Source of the DNA: Salinispora cortesiana
Lineage (GTDB): Bacteria; Actinomycetota; Actinomycetes; Mycobacteriales; Micromonosporaceae
Direction: 5' to 3'
Length of the DNA stretch: 64,000 nucleotides
Assembly (NCBI RefSeq): GCF_000484695.1
Contig: NZ_AXVR01000010.1
Span: 43,317 to 107,316, forward strand
Part shown: positions 1 through 9,272 of the stretch, piece by piece
How positions within the stretch are numbered: the stretch's first letter is position 1
Layout: each line of letters begins with the position of its first letter
Program-made: the position numbers and the translations under genes
Notes under the pieces: generated by a model
Told to the model about the DNA's origin: nothing
The model's database searches: none
Seen by the model: the letters and a program-made list of their open reading frames with translations, nothing else

Positions 1-560
1 AGCAGCAGGTTGAGTCGGGACCCGGGGGCGGCCCGGGCCACCGCCACAACCGTCTCCGCCACAGCGCGGGCTGGCTCGACCCCGGCGCGCAGCCGGTGCC
101 GGACCAGCGCCCAGAGCAGCGCTGCATCGGTGGGCGCGTCGAGGGTGAGTAGGTCGCGCACCGGCAACGCGCCAGCGAGCGAGGCCAGGCTGTCCGGCCA
201 GCCGCGCACCGCCCCGTTGTGGCTGAACAGCCACCGACCCTCCAGAAACGGGGCGGCGGCCGTTTCGAGTACCGGCATGCCGACGGTTGCGGACCGGACC
301 GCCGCGAGAATCGCGCCCGCACGGGTGACGCCGGCCAGCTGGGCGATCGTCGGGTCACTCCAGATGGGCTGCGCCCGCCGGTAGCGGACCGGTTCGCCGT
401 CGTCGGAGTACCAGCCGACACCGAATCCATCGGCATTGATACATCCACCACGGCGCATGTCCTGCGGCGCCCAGGACTGGTGAACCAGCGACGCCGGCGG
501 ATCGAAGATCAACTCCCGCAGGGTGATCGGCGGCCCGAGATAGGCCAGGTGACGGCACAT
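1..560 (-). CDS. egtC: Ergothioneine biosynthesis amidohydrolase EgtC (3' part beyond window)
   Basis: Class II glutamine-amidotransferase fold. EgtC removes the glutamate from gamma-glutamyl-hercynylcysteine sulfoxide in ergothioneine synthesis in the cytoplasm. The reading frame begins at the ATG read backwards from 560 and starts MCRHLAYLGPP, with Cys2 as the N-terminal nucleophile once Met1 is removed. The later stretch NADGFGVGWY and SHNGAV are typical of this fold. The gene starts 10 bp after egtB and runs off the left edge, so its C-terminus and any egtD/egtE are not visible. Family and neighbours agree, so the assignment is firm. Confidence 0.93.
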   Translation of the reverse strand, partial: MCRHLAYLGPPITLRELIFDPPASLVHQSWAPQDMRRGGCINADGFGVGWYSDDGEPVRYRRAQPIWSDPTIAQLAGVTRAGAILAAVRSATVGMPVLETAAAPFLEGRWLFSHNGAVRGWPDSLASLAGALPVRDLLTLDAPTDAALLWALVRHRLRAGVEPARAVAETVVAVARAAPGSRLNLL

Positions 561-570
561 CAGTAGGCCC

Positions 571-1905
571 TCACTCGGATGCCTCCTCGGGGCCGGCGTC
601 CCGGGCGCAGCGGAAACCACTGAAGATCTGCCGCCGAATGGGGTAGTCCCAGTTACGGAAGGTGCCCCGGCAGGCCGCCCGGTCGGTGCCGAACGATCCG
701 CCGCGCAGCACCCGGTAGTCGTCGCCGAAAAAGACCTCGGAATACTCCCGGTACGGAAAGGCCGTGAAGCCGGGATGGCCACGGAACGTTGTCGAGGTCC
801 ACTCCCACACGTCGCCAATCAGCTGGTGGACACCGAGCGGCGACACACCCGCCGGATAGGCCCCCACCGGTGCCGGCCAGAGGTGCTGCTGGCCGAGGTT
901 GGCGTGGTTGGTCGTCGGGTCCCCGTCGCCCCACGGGTAGCGGCGGGACCGACCGGTCGCCGGGTCCCAGCGGGCTGCCTTCTCCCACTCCGCCTCGGTC
1001 GGCAACCGCTTTCCCGCCCAGGCAGCGTAGGCCTGCGCCTCGTACCAGCTGACGTGCACCACCGGCTCGTCGTCGCGCACCGGCGCCCACCGGCCGAAGC
1101 GGCGGTAGGCCCAGCCTTGGCCATCCGGGTGCCAATGCAACGGTGCGGTCAGGCCCATCTCCTGCCGGTGCGCCCACCCCGCGGCGCTCCACCAACGTGG
1201 GTCATGGTACCCACCCTCGGCGATAAAGGCCGCGTACGCGGCATTGGTGACCGGTGCCGTGTCGATGAGGTACACCGGCAGGTGCACCCGGTGGGCGGGA
1301 CGCTCGTTGTCCAACGCCCAGGGATCGGTGTCGGTACCCATGGTGAACTCGCCCGCCGGAACCAGTACCTCCCCGCCCACCCGGACCCGGGGCTCCGGCG
1401 GAGGCGGCGCGTCGAAGACAGCTGGACCGGAGCGCAGCTGGTGGGTCGCGAGCATGGTCTCGTCGTGCTGCTGCTCGTGTTGGACGATCATGCCGAAGGC
1501 AAAGCCGTCGGCGACCAGCCGCCGATCTGTGAAGGTCACCCCGTCGAGGAGGTCAAAGACCTTGTCCCGGACCGTCGCCACGTATGCCCGCGCCTGCGGC
1601 GGCGGCAGCAACGGTAGCGCCGGCCGATCCCGGCGCGGCTGCTTGAAGGCGTCATAGAGCTCATCTATGTCCTGGCGGACCGGCTCCCGCCCGCCGACGT
1701 CCCGCACCAGCCAGAGCTCCTCCTGGTTGCCGACGTGGGCGAGGTCCCACACCAGGGGCGACATCAACGGTGAGTGCTGTCGCACCAGGTCGGCGTCGTC
1801 AACCACGTCGGTCAACACCTCGGTACGGGCCCGGGCACGGGCCAGCTCCGTCGCGATGTGCTCCCGCAGTCGTACCCCGTCGGGTCCGTCGGTCGTCTCG
1901 GTCAC
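571..1905 (-). CDS. egtB: Hercynylcysteine sulfoxide synthase EgtB
   Basis: Non-haem iron enzyme of 444 residues that joins hercynine to gamma-glutamylcysteine with oxygen to give the sulfoxide intermediate of ergothioneine. The N-terminal DinB-like part carries DLAHVGNQEE and the HX3HXE iron motif (HEQQHDE). The C-terminal half is an FGE-sulfatase (SUMF1) fold: GEFTMGTD, LPTEAEWEKA, GDVWEWTS and VLRGGSFGT. The ATG at 1905 overlaps the egtA stop by 4 bp (ATGA), which implies translational coupling. Length and domain order are normal for EgtB. Confidence 0.96.
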   Translation of the reverse strand: MTETTDGPDGVRLREHIATELARARARTEVLTDVVDDADLVRQHSPLMSPLVWDLAHVGNQEELWLVRDVGGREPVRQDIDELYDAFKQPRRDRPALPLLPPPQARAYVATVRDKVFDLLDGVTFTDRRLVADGFAFGMIVQHEQQHDETMLATHQLRSGPAVFDAPPPPEPRVRVGGEVLVPAGEFTMGTDTDPWALDNERPAHRVHLPVYLIDTAPVTNAAYAAFIAEGGYHDPRWWSAAGWAHRQEMGLTAPLHWHPDGQGWAYRRFGRWAPVRDDEPVVHVSWYEAQAYAAWAGKRLPTEAEWEKAARWDPATGRSRRYPWGDGDPTTNHANLGQQHLWPAPVGAYPAGVSPLGVHQLIGDVWEWTSTTFRGHPGFTAFPYREYSEVFFGDDYRVLRGGSFGTDRAACRGTFRNWDYPIRRQIFSGFRCARDAGPEEASE

Positions 1906-3134
1906 CGCCGCCTCCTTCCCGCGGCCTCCCGCCGCCGTCGTACGCCTCGGTCAAGGTCGTCGTGCAGCGCGGGCGGCAACCCCAGCCGGGGCAGCACGGT
2001 CAGCGCCAGATCAAAAAGGTCGGCGGCCGTAGCCGCGAGAGCGTCGTCGTGCAGGCCGTGCCGGGCGGCGGCGATCCACCGCTGCGCCTGCGCCCCGACG
2101 AGCGATCGGGCGGCCCGGGTGACGGCCGGCTCGGAGAGCAACGCGGCGACCACCGCCACCGGCACTGACCAACCGTCTTCCGGTTGGGCGTCGAGATAGC
2201 GCAGCTCCAGGTAACCGCGGGGACGTACCGGCGGAAAGAGCGTGCTCACGTGGTAGTCGAGGTCGTCGACGGTGGGGGGCCGGGGCAGCGCGCCAGCGAG
2301 CCAGTCGGCGAAGGTGACGCCGACCGGCGCCGTCCAGTCCGGCCCATCCCGCACGCAGAGCAACGGGGCGGCGAGGACATACGCCGTCCAACTGGCGATC
2401 GGATCCGCGGCGCCCTGCTCGGGGGTCCACACCGGCCGGGTCCGCGCTGGGTCGATGGCGAGCCATGCGGCCATCCGGGCCGAGACCCAGCCGGTCGCTC
2501 GCCCGGCATGCCGCCCAGCGGTGGCGAAGGCGGCGATCAAAGGTGGACCAATCGCGTGTGCCGTGGCCCAGCGGTCGGCGAGCTGGTCCGCCTCGCCGAC
2601 ATCCAGGCAAATCTGGAGGCCGGCGGTGCTGTACATCATCCGGCGCCCGGCCGGGCCACGACGGTCGAAGACCTGGCGCATCGCCCGGTACCGCGGGGTC
2701 TCGAACACGGGGCGAGGGGACCGGTGGGCGTCGATACCGCCGGCGCCGAGGACCAGACCGGCTCGCCCGAGCAGCGCGGTGAGTTCGACGATCTCGGCTT
2801 CGGTAGCGGTAACGAGGGCCACGACCGAGGAGTGTGTTGCGGTGGAGATCTCCACCTGCCCGCCGGGCTCCACGGTGACGGAGCCACCATGCCTCAGTGG
2901 CTGGGCAGGGCTCGTGGTGTCTAGGGTGCGGGGGCTGTGCGGCCCGAGGGCGGCCCGCAGACGGTTGGCCCCGACCGGTCGGGCGGGGTCAACGGCATCG
3001 TGCACGGTCCATTCAAGCTCGACGCCGAGCCATCGGGGCGGACCGGTCTTGAAACAGATCCGGGACAGGTGGCTCGCAGCCGCGGCCGAGGAGGTCAGGA
3101 CCGTTCCGTGGTCCACCTCCGGCGACGTCACCAT
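1902..3134 (-). CDS. egtA: Glutamate-cysteine ligase EgtA
   Basis: A GCS2-family glutamate-cysteine ligase of 410 residues that supplies gamma-glutamylcysteine for ergothioneine. The start is set at the ATG read from 3134 (MVTSPEVDHG). The longer open frame upstream of it has no family similarity and would run into the kinase gene. Visible family features are LGVELEWTVHD, PGGQVEIST, MMYSTAGLQICLDVG and YLELRYLDAQP. It is the first gene of egtA-egtB-egtC, so the promoter should lie between 3135 and 3330, divergent from the kinase gene. Confidence 0.94.
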   Translation of the reverse strand: MVTSPEVDHGTVLTSSAAAASHLSRICFKTGPPRWLGVELEWTVHDAVDPARPVGANRLRAALGPHSPRTLDTTSPAQPLRHGGSVTVEPGGQVEISTATHSSVVALVTATEAEIVELTALLGRAGLVLGAGGIDAHRSPRPVFETPRYRAMRQVFDRRGPAGRRMMYSTAGLQICLDVGEADQLADRWATAHAIGPPLIAAFATAGRHAGRATGWVSARMAAWLAIDPARTRPVWTPEQGAADPIASWTAYVLAAPLLCVRDGPDWTAPVGVTFADWLAGALPRPPTVDDLDYHVSTLFPPVRPRGYLELRYLDAQPEDGWSVPVAVVAALLSEPAVTRAARSLVGAQAQRWIAAARHGLHDDALAATAADLFDLALTVLPRLGLPPALHDDLDRGVRRRREAAGRRRR

Positions 3135-3330
3135 GGTTCGGCCCCCTTCGCCGCGCCGACGTCTGACCCGTGCCACCGTAACGCGGATCACCAACGAAGG
3201 TGAGTGCCCGCGGGCCGGCCTCCCTCTGTCTAGCAGACGAACTCCGTGAATCCGGGTGGAATTCGGGGTGCCGCGCGGCGGTGGGGCAGCGCGGCGCAGC
3301 GCCGCCACCCGTTGTCGGTACGGTGTTGTC

Positions 3331-4701
3331 GTGTTGATCTCAGGTGTCGTACTCAGCGGTCGATACCGCCTGGACGAACGGATCGCCACCGGCGGCATGG
3401 GGGACGTCTGGCGGGGCGTCGATCTGGTCCTGCACCGACCCGTGGCGGTGAAGGTGCTGCTGCCAGCGCTCGTGTCGGACCCCGACTTCATCGCCCGGTT
3501 CCGGTCTGAGGCGCGGATCATGGCCGCCCTGCGGCACCCCGGGGTGGTACAGGTCTTCGACTGCGGCGCGGACGAGTTGCCCACCGGCGACCAGGCCAAC
3601 TACCTGATCATGGAGTTCGTAACCGGCGAGCCTCTGTCCCGACGGATCGAGGCCGCCGGTCGACTCGACGTGGCCGAAACGATGTCAATCGTCGAGCAGG
3701 CCGCGCAGGCGCTGGAGACCGTGCACCACCGCGGCGTCGTGCACCGGGACATCAAACCAAGCAACCTGGTGGTGCAGGAGAACGGCACCGTTGTGCTGGT
3801 CGACTTCGGGGTGGCCCGTTCGACCAACGTGACAAGCATCACCAACACCGACGCCGTACCGGGAACCGCGCTCTACATGGCGCCGGAACAGGCCGCCGGG
3901 CGGCCGGTCTCCGGCGCCACCGACATCTACGCGCTCGGAGCGGTGGCCTACTGCTGTCTCAGCGGCAGCCCACCCTTCACCGGTGAGAGCCCGCTGCAGG
4001 TCGCCGTCGCGCACCTCGACGAAGATCCGCCCGAGCTCCCCCACGACATCCCGGAGGCGGTGCGGGCGCTGGTTCGCCGGGCCCTGGCGAAGGACCCCGA
4101 GAGCCGGTTCAGCTGTGGATCTGCGATGGCGGCGGCCGCCCGTGCCGCGGTGTCGGATCCCACCGCGGCGACCGCACCGGTGCCTCCGGTGGGCTCGGCG
4201 ACGCTGCGCACCGCCGAACCGACGACGTTGACCGACAACCCGGTCGTTGACGCGTACCGTCCGACCCGACGCCGACCGCTGGTCGGGGTGGTGGCCACCG
4301 TGGTGGCGGTCGCTGGCCTGGCCACGGTGGTGGCTATCAGCGCCGCCTCGGGCGAGTCGACGAGCGAGATGCCGCCGTCAGCGCCGACGACGGGTGACGA
4401 CGGGGCAGCGCCGCCGCCCGCCACGACCACCAGTCCGGTGCCGCAGCGTCCCGACCAATCACACGGATCCACCACCAAGCCACCGCCGATGCTGACGCCG
4501 ACGGCGTCAGCATCGGTGTCGGCGTCCGTGTCGGCGTCGGGATCAGCATCGGTGTCGCCGTCGGCGGAAGCGTCGCCGAGCCCGAGCGAGCAGCCGACCT
4601 CCCCAACGCCCGAGCCCTCAACGTCAGACCCCGAGCCGCCACCTCCGAGCGACGACCCCACGACGACACCACCGAACCCGACCGTCACCCCGGAGCAGTA
4701 G
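3331..4701 (+). CDS. Membrane Ser/Thr protein kinase (PknB type)
   Basis: Hanks-type kinase of 456 residues. The start is the GTG at 3331 (MLISGVVLSGRYRL), because kinase homology begins within a few residues and an upstream ATG at 3256 adds only unrelated sequence. The glycine loop (IATGGMGDVW), VAVK lysine, HRDIKPSNL catalytic loop, DFG and MAPEQ segments are all present, so it should be active. One transmembrane helix lies near residues 316-340. It is followed by an outside tail rich in Pro, Ser and Thr, with a VSAS-type repeat near 4500-4560 and no PASTA domain. The ligand and substrates cannot be told from sequence. Confidence 0.9.
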   Translation: MLISGVVLSGRYRLDERIATGGMGDVWRGVDLVLHRPVAVKVLLPALVSDPDFIARFRSEARIMAALRHPGVVQVFDCGADELPTGDQANYLIMEFVTGEPLSRRIEAAGRLDVAETMSIVEQAAQALETVHHRGVVHRDIKPSNLVVQENGTVVLVDFGVARSTNVTSITNTDAVPGTALYMAPEQAAGRPVSGATDIYALGAVAYCCLSGSPPFTGESPLQVAVAHLDEDPPELPHDIPEAVRALVRRALAKDPESRFSCGSAMAAAARAAVSDPTAATAPVPPVGSATLRTAEPTTLTDNPVVDAYRPTRRRPLVGVVATVVAVAGLATVVAISAASGESTSEMPPSAPTTGDDGAAPPPATTTSPVPQRPDQSHGSTTKPPPMLTPTASASVSASVSASGSASVSPSAEASPSPSEQPTSPTPEPSTSDPEPPPPSDDPTTTPPNPTVTPEQ

Positions 4702-4734
4702 CGTGAACCGGAGTGCCGGAGCGGTATCGGCCGA

Positions 4735-5409
4735 TCAACGGCCGAACAGCTCCCGCATTCGGCCGATCTCGACGTTCTGTTCGACGGCGACCGAGTTCGC
4801 GAAATCCAGCAGCACCGGCTCCGCCCCGACCTTCAGCAAGTCGATGGACATCTCGACAGCCCCGGCATGGTGATCGCTCATCATCTCCACAAAGAGTCGG
4901 TCGAACTCGACTCCCCGAGACTCGGCGAGACGGCGCATCGCCTCCGGCGACTGCATGCCACGCATCGTGCTGTGATCGTGCTCGGGAACCTCCACCGGTA
5001 GGTTGCGGGCCTCGAGCCAGGCCCGCAATACCTCGATCTCCGGCGCCTGACTGGCCCGAATCCGCGCAGCCAATGCCGCCACCTGGGGGTCGGCGGCCCG
5101 CCCCGGGGCCAACTCCGACATCTCCAGCGCCTGCTCATGATGCGGGATCATCATCCGGACATACCAGGTATCCAGCGAGTTGTGCGCTCCGGTGACGGTC
5201 GCCCGCACCTCGTCGGCAGGGCGGAGCTGAGCCGGCTCTCCGGGCCGGCCGGGCACGATGACCGACGGACCGGGACCGTCGCTGCTCGCAGTTGCCGTCG
5301 GCACCGTGGATCGTGACCGGTCGTAGGCGACCCCCGACCACACCAGCACGCCGAGTAGCAGAGCCCCCGTGGTGACAGCGGCCAATACCCACCTACCCCG
5401 CACGGTCAT
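4735..5409 (-). CDS. DUF305 family exported protein
   Basis: Protein of 224 residues with an N-terminal hydrophobic helix (WVLAAVTTGALLLGVLVW), so it is exported or anchored. Two similar halves each hold a paired-histidine motif, MMIPHHEQALEMS and MMSDHHAGAVEMS, which define DUF305. The family is ferritin-like and often found with copper or other metal handling, but no biochemical role is established. The start is taken at the ATG read from 5409, which has an AGGGGG ribosome site 8 bases upstream; an ATG at 5469 has none. It converges on the kinase gene. Confidence 0.85.
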   Translation of the reverse strand: MTVRGRWVLAAVTTGALLLGVLVWSGVAYDRSRSTVPTATASSDGPGPSVIVPGRPGEPAQLRPADEVRATVTGAHNSLDTWYVRMMIPHHEQALEMSELAPGRAADPQVAALAARIRASQAPEIEVLRAWLEARNLPVEVPEHDHSTMRGMQSPEAMRRLAESRGVEFDRLFVEMMSDHHAGAVEMSIDLLKVGAEPVLLDFANSVAVEQNVEIGRMRELFGR

Positions 5410-5469
5410 CCGACACCCCCTGGAGGTCAAGGTCACGAGGACCGTAGCCATCGACAACCGAGAGTACAT

Positions 5470-5488
5470 GTGAGGGGAGTCACCTCAC
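5470..5488. promoter_or_regulatory. Inverted repeat between divergent DUF305 and LVIVD genes
   Basis: GTGAGG and CCTCAC form perfect 6-bp arms around a 7-bp centre, lying 60 bp upstream of the DUF305 start and in the divergent intergenic space. It could be an operator for either gene. No regulator is suggested by the sequence, and arms this short can occur by chance. Confidence 0.3.
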
Positions 5489-5654
5489 TGACCCAGCGAG
5501 CCGGCGACCGGCGGCCCGAGGGGTTTGCGCCATCGAGATCATCCAGCGGCAGAGCGGGCCGAACCGACGCCGATCAGCCCAAAATATCTATCGACACTCA
5601 CCACTGTGGCGGTAGGGTGTGGCCATTCGTCACACCTCGCGAAGGGCCCCGCCG

Positions 5655-7100
5655 ATGAGCAGATCCCGCACGCCGCGGTCCCGCTGGCTCGGCATACTGA
5701 GTCTCGCCGCGGCCGGCCTTCTCCTGACGAGTGTGGTCGCCGCAGCGCCCCACGACGCCAGCGCGGCCACCACCAAGTCCAGCGCCGTCACCACCACGGA
5801 TATCCCCGGGGTCGACGAGATCCGCAGCAGCCCCAACCTGAAACTGGTCGTCAACCTGCCAAAGGAAACACCGCTCGACGCGACGAACAGCGACCTCGCC
5901 TTCCAGGGCCGGTACGCCTTCGCCGGCAACTACAACGGCTTCGTCATCTACGACATCTCACGTCCGTCCGCACCGACGGTCGTCTCCCGCGTGTTCTGCC
6001 CGGGATCGCAGAATGACATCTCCGTCCACGGTGACCTGCTCTTCCTCTCCACCGACTCGCCCCGCAGCGACGACTCGTGTGACAGCACCCGAGTGCCGTC
6101 AAGCGAGACCCAGTGGGAGGGCATCAAGATCTTCGACATCAGCGACAAGGCCAATCCCCGCTACCTGAAGAGCGTGCAGACCGCCTGCGGTTCGCACACC
6201 CACACCCTGGTGCCCGGCCGGAACCGGGCGACGATGTACATCTACGTCTCGTCGTACGGCCCGTCGGACACGTACGTCGGCTGCCCGCCACCGCACGACT
6301 CGATCTCCATCGTCAAGGTGCCGGTACACCGGCCCACCGACGCGGCGGTGGTGGCCACCCCGAATCTCTTCCCCGACGGCGGCTACGAGGGCGTGCCGGG
6401 GCAAAAATCGGCGACCAGCGGTTGCCACGACATCACCGCCTACCCGTCGAAGAACCTGGCCGCCGGCGCCTGCATGGGTGACGGCATCCTGATGGACATC
6501 TCGGATCGGGAGGCCCCCCAGGTCATCAACCGGGTCCGGGACACTGAGAACTTCGCCTTCTGGCACTCCGCCACCTTCAACAACGCCGGCACAAAGGTGA
6601 TCTTCACCGACGAGCTGGGCGGTGGCGGCGCCCCCACCTGCAACGACACCATCATCGGTCCCAACCGGGGGGCCGATGCGATCTACGACATCGTCGGTCG
6701 CGGCGACGACCGCACCATGGTCTTCGGCAGCTACTTCAAAATCCCGCGGGAGAACGCCAACACCGAGAACTGTGTGGCACACAACGGCTCGCTGATCCCG
6801 GTGTTCGGGCGGGACATCATGGTCCAGGGGTGGTACCAGGGCGGCATCTCGGTCTGGGACTTCACCAACTCGGCCAACCCCCGCGAGATCGCGTACTGGG
6901 AGCGGGGCCCACTGGACGGGGAGAACCTCATCACCGGCGGCTCCTGGTCCGCGTACTGGTACAACGGCTACATCTACTCCAACGACATCGCCAAGGGCCT
7001 TGACGTCCTCCGGCTCACCGACTGGCGCACCTGGACAGCCAACTTCGTCCGCTACCGAGAGCTGAACGCCCAGACCCAGACCGGTCGCTTCGGCCGGTAG
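5655..7100 (+). CDS. Secreted LVIVD-repeat (beta-propeller-like) protein
   Basis: Protein of 481 residues starting at the ATG at 5655 with GAAGGG upstream. A signal peptide (basic stretch, then LGILSLAAAGLLLTSVVAA) is cleaved near residues 35-38. The body holds repeated LVIVD-type segments such as GNYNGFVIYDISRPSAPTVV, GIKIFDISDKANP and GISVWDFTNSANP. These are expected to fold as a beta-propeller. The family is widespread in actinobacteria without a defined activity. Several cysteines suggest disulfides outside the cell. Transcription ends at the hairpin at 7141-7170. Confidence 0.88.
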   Translation: MSRSRTPRSRWLGILSLAAAGLLLTSVVAAAPHDASAATTKSSAVTTTDIPGVDEIRSSPNLKLVVNLPKETPLDATNSDLAFQGRYAFAGNYNGFVIYDISRPSAPTVVSRVFCPGSQNDISVHGDLLFLSTDSPRSDDSCDSTRVPSSETQWEGIKIFDISDKANPRYLKSVQTACGSHTHTLVPGRNRATMYIYVSSYGPSDTYVGCPPPHDSISIVKVPVHRPTDAAVVATPNLFPDGGYEGVPGQKSATSGCHDITAYPSKNLAAGACMGDGILMDISDREAPQVINRVRDTENFAFWHSATFNNAGTKVIFTDELGGGGAPTCNDTIIGPNRGADAIYDIVGRGDDRTMVFGSYFKIPRENANTENCVAHNGSLIPVFGRDIMVQGWYQGGISVWDFTNSANPREIAYWERGPLDGENLITGGSWSAYWYNGYIYSNDIAKGLDVLRLTDWRTWTANFVRYRELNAQTQTGRFGR

Positions 7101-7140
7101 CCACCGGTAACCGGCCAGCGGTCACGACCGGACGTACCGT

Positions 7141-7170
7141 GGGGTCGGCTTCCACCCGGAAGTCGACCCC
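7141..7170. terminator. Bidirectional terminator hairpin
   Basis: A 13-bp stem (one G-T wobble) with loop ACCC lies between the convergent LVIVD gene and the MerR gene. No T-tract follows, which is common for actinobacterial terminators. Confidence 0.65.
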
Positions 7171-7195
7171 CGTCGCGCCGGGCGGCCGGCGCGGG

Positions 7196-7605
7196 TCAGG
7201 TCCGCGTCACTGGTTGCTGAAGCTCCGTCACCCCAGCCGCGGGGTTATCGGCGCAGTACTCCACATACAGCTCGCGGTGGTAGCCCTCGGCCCGCCAGCC
7301 GTTCTCCTCGATCCGGGTCAACCGCGCGGCGTCCGCCGCAAGCTGGGCCCGACGCAATCGCAGCATGCCGCGTAGCTCCGCGACATCCAGCGCATCGTCG
7401 AGGACCTGCTGTACCTGGGCCAGCGTGAGACCAAGGTCCTTCAGCGCGATCACCCGGTTGAGCCGGCGCAGCTGATCGGCGATGTAGTACCGGTAGCCGC
7501 TGCGTGCGTCGACAGCGACCGGCCGGAGCAGGCCGATGCGGTCATGGTGGCGCAACATCCGCACTGACACCGGCCGAGCCTGGCGAAGTCTCCGATAGTG
7601 AACAT
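7196..7605 (-). pseudogene. MerR-family regulator with a single-base frameshift
   Basis: The ATG read from 7605 has a good GGAGG site and begins MFTIGDFARLGR, the normal start of a MerR winged helix-turn-helix. The frame then leaves the homology. The other frame picks up directly with VSVRMLRHHDRIGLLRP and runs through SGYRYYIADQLRRLNRV and a dimer helix to the stop at 7196. Adding one G to the GGCCGG near 7570-7573 would restore an intact protein of about 136 residues. It is either a recent pseudogene or a sequencing error. No effector-binding domain follows the dimer helix. Confidence 0.85.
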
Positions 7606-7657
7606 GGCACCTCCACGGTCGGCCCTGACGCCATGCCAGGGTCAACCCCGGACATCC

Positions 7658-9268
7658 TCAGCCGGGCGACGGCACGTCGTCCCCCCGGCTGCGACGCGGT
7701 CCGACCAGCCGTCGTACAACCGGCACCGCGTTCCACTTCGCCGCGCCCACCAGGTCCCGGGCGTGCTCCAGCACCGTGTAGTCCGGCCGGGCTCGGCCGG
7801 CAGCGATGGCCCGGTCCAGGTCGTTGTCGCAGCTGGTCAGCACGCGGTCAAAGTCCCGGCGCACCGGCTCGGCCAGGTCGTAGCGGAAGGAACGGTGCAG
7901 CCGGGCAAAGACCGGCTTGTAGAGCCGGGCCCGCTCGTGCAGACCGGAGGAGTACGACATCGGGTTCTTCGGTCGCTGCCGGATGTAGTCCGGCAGCAGA
8001 TCGGCGAAGGCGCGCCGGACAATCCACTTCTCCTGCCCCGCGCGCAGCTTCAGCCCGATCGGCAGCCGCATCGCGAGCTCGACCACACTCGGGTCGAGGA
8101 ACGGCACCCGGGCCTCCACCCCGTACGCCATGCTCGTGCGGTCGACGCGTTGCAGCTCGGTACGGCAAAGGTTGATGATCTTATGTAGAAAGAGCCGACG
8201 GGCGGCCTCCGGGCCGACCCGGTGGTACATCGGGTAGCCGCCGAACAACTCGTCCGAGCCGTCGCCGGTGAGCGCCACCTTGACGCCCAACTCGCGCAGC
8301 CGTCGGAAGAGCGGCACCGAGACCACCGCGTTGATGATGTCGCCGTACTCGGTGAGCTCCGAAATCCGGATCGCCTCCCGGATCTGGGCCAGGCGAATGT
8401 CTCGCGGCTGCAACTCCACCACCTCGTGCGGGACCCCGAGGTCCTTCGCCAGCCGACGCGCGTAGCGCAGGTCGGGACTCTCCGGCACGCCGACGGTGAC
8501 CGCCACGCAGTCCGGGTGGAGATCGCGGGCGTGTAGTAGCGCGAGTGAACTGTCCAGGCCACCGGAGAGGACCACGCCGACGGTGAGGTCGGTGTCCAGC
8601 CGCGCCCGGATGCTGTCGGTGAGGGCGGCCCGGACGAGCAGGGCGGCCTCGTCCGGGTCGTCCACGGTCGGTGCCCCCGCACCGAGGGCGAGCAGGTTGA
8701 CGTACGGACGCAGGCGGGCTGCAGCGTCGGCCTGCACCCAGCCGTGATGTCCGGGCGGCACCTCGGTGACCGGTGCGCCGAAGCCGACCAAGGCCTTGAC
8801 CTCGCTCGCCACATGCAGACAGCCCGGGGTCTGGGTCCAGTACAGCGGCTTCACCCCAAGTGGATCACGCACCAGGTACGCCCGTCCGCTGGCCCGTTCG
8901 ACGATCACAAAGGCGTACTCACCACGCAGTCGGGAGACCACCGCCTCGCCCCAGTGCAGGTACCCGGCGAGTACCACCTCGGTGTCGCTCATCCCACGGA
9001 AGCGGTATCCCCGGGCGGTCAACTCCGCACGCAGCTCGTGGTGATTGAAGACCTCGCCGTTGTAGCAGAGCACCCACCGCTCGTCGGCGGAGACCCAGGG
9101 TTGCACCGCCCGCTTCCGGTCCACCACCGGCAGCCGGCGCACCCCGGCGAGCAGGCCGCTCTCGGACCGGGTCTCGGTCACCTCACCACGTGGCTCCAGG
9201 GTGGCGAGCATCCGTCGGAAGACGGCCGGATCGGCCTCCGGACCGAGGCTCACCGCAATCCCGCACAT
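7658..9268 (-). CDS. Asparagine synthetase-like glutamine amidotransferase
   Basis: Enzyme of 536 residues. The start is the ATG read from 9268, giving MCGIAVSLG with Cys2 as the glutaminase nucleophile; upstream in-frame codons would bury it. The N-terminal half is the Ntn glutaminase (YNGEVFNHHELR) and the C-terminal half the AMP-forming synthetase with SGGLDSS and TGDGSDELFGGYP. The family makes asparagine or amidates other carboxylates, for example meso-diaminopimelate in peptidoglycan (LtsA/AsnB types). The gene starts 4 bp after the LAS-like gene, suggesting a joint role and perhaps a substrate other than aspartate. Confidence 0.9.
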   Translation of the reverse strand: MCGIAVSLGPEADPAVFRRMLATLEPRGEVTETRSESGLLAGVRRLPVVDRKRAVQPWVSADERWVLCYNGEVFNHHELRAELTARGYRFRGMSDTEVVLAGYLHWGEAVVSRLRGEYAFVIVERASGRAYLVRDPLGVKPLYWTQTPGCLHVASEVKALVGFGAPVTEVPPGHHGWVQADAAARLRPYVNLLALGAGAPTVDDPDEAALLVRAALTDSIRARLDTDLTVGVVLSGGLDSSLALLHARDLHPDCVAVTVGVPESPDLRYARRLAKDLGVPHEVVELQPRDIRLAQIREAIRISELTEYGDIINAVVSVPLFRRLRELGVKVALTGDGSDELFGGYPMYHRVGPEAARRLFLHKIINLCRTELQRVDRTSMAYGVEARVPFLDPSVVELAMRLPIGLKLRAGQEKWIVRRAFADLLPDYIRQRPKNPMSYSSGLHERARLYKPVFARLHRSFRYDLAEPVRRDFDRVLTSCDNDLDRAIAAGRARPDYTVLEHARDLVGAAKWNAVPVVRRLVGPRRSRGDDVPSPG

Positions 9269-9272
9269 CCGT

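Noticed and set aside
775..1617. Long plus-strand frame of 280 codons opposite egtB
   Set aside because: It is an antisense shadow of a high-GC gene with no domain. The egtB frame has clear motifs over its full length.
3948..4688. 246-codon minus-strand frame rich in Gly, Asp and Val repeats
   Set aside because: It is the reverse of the Ser/Pro/Thr-rich tail of the kinase. The repeats come from the sense strand.
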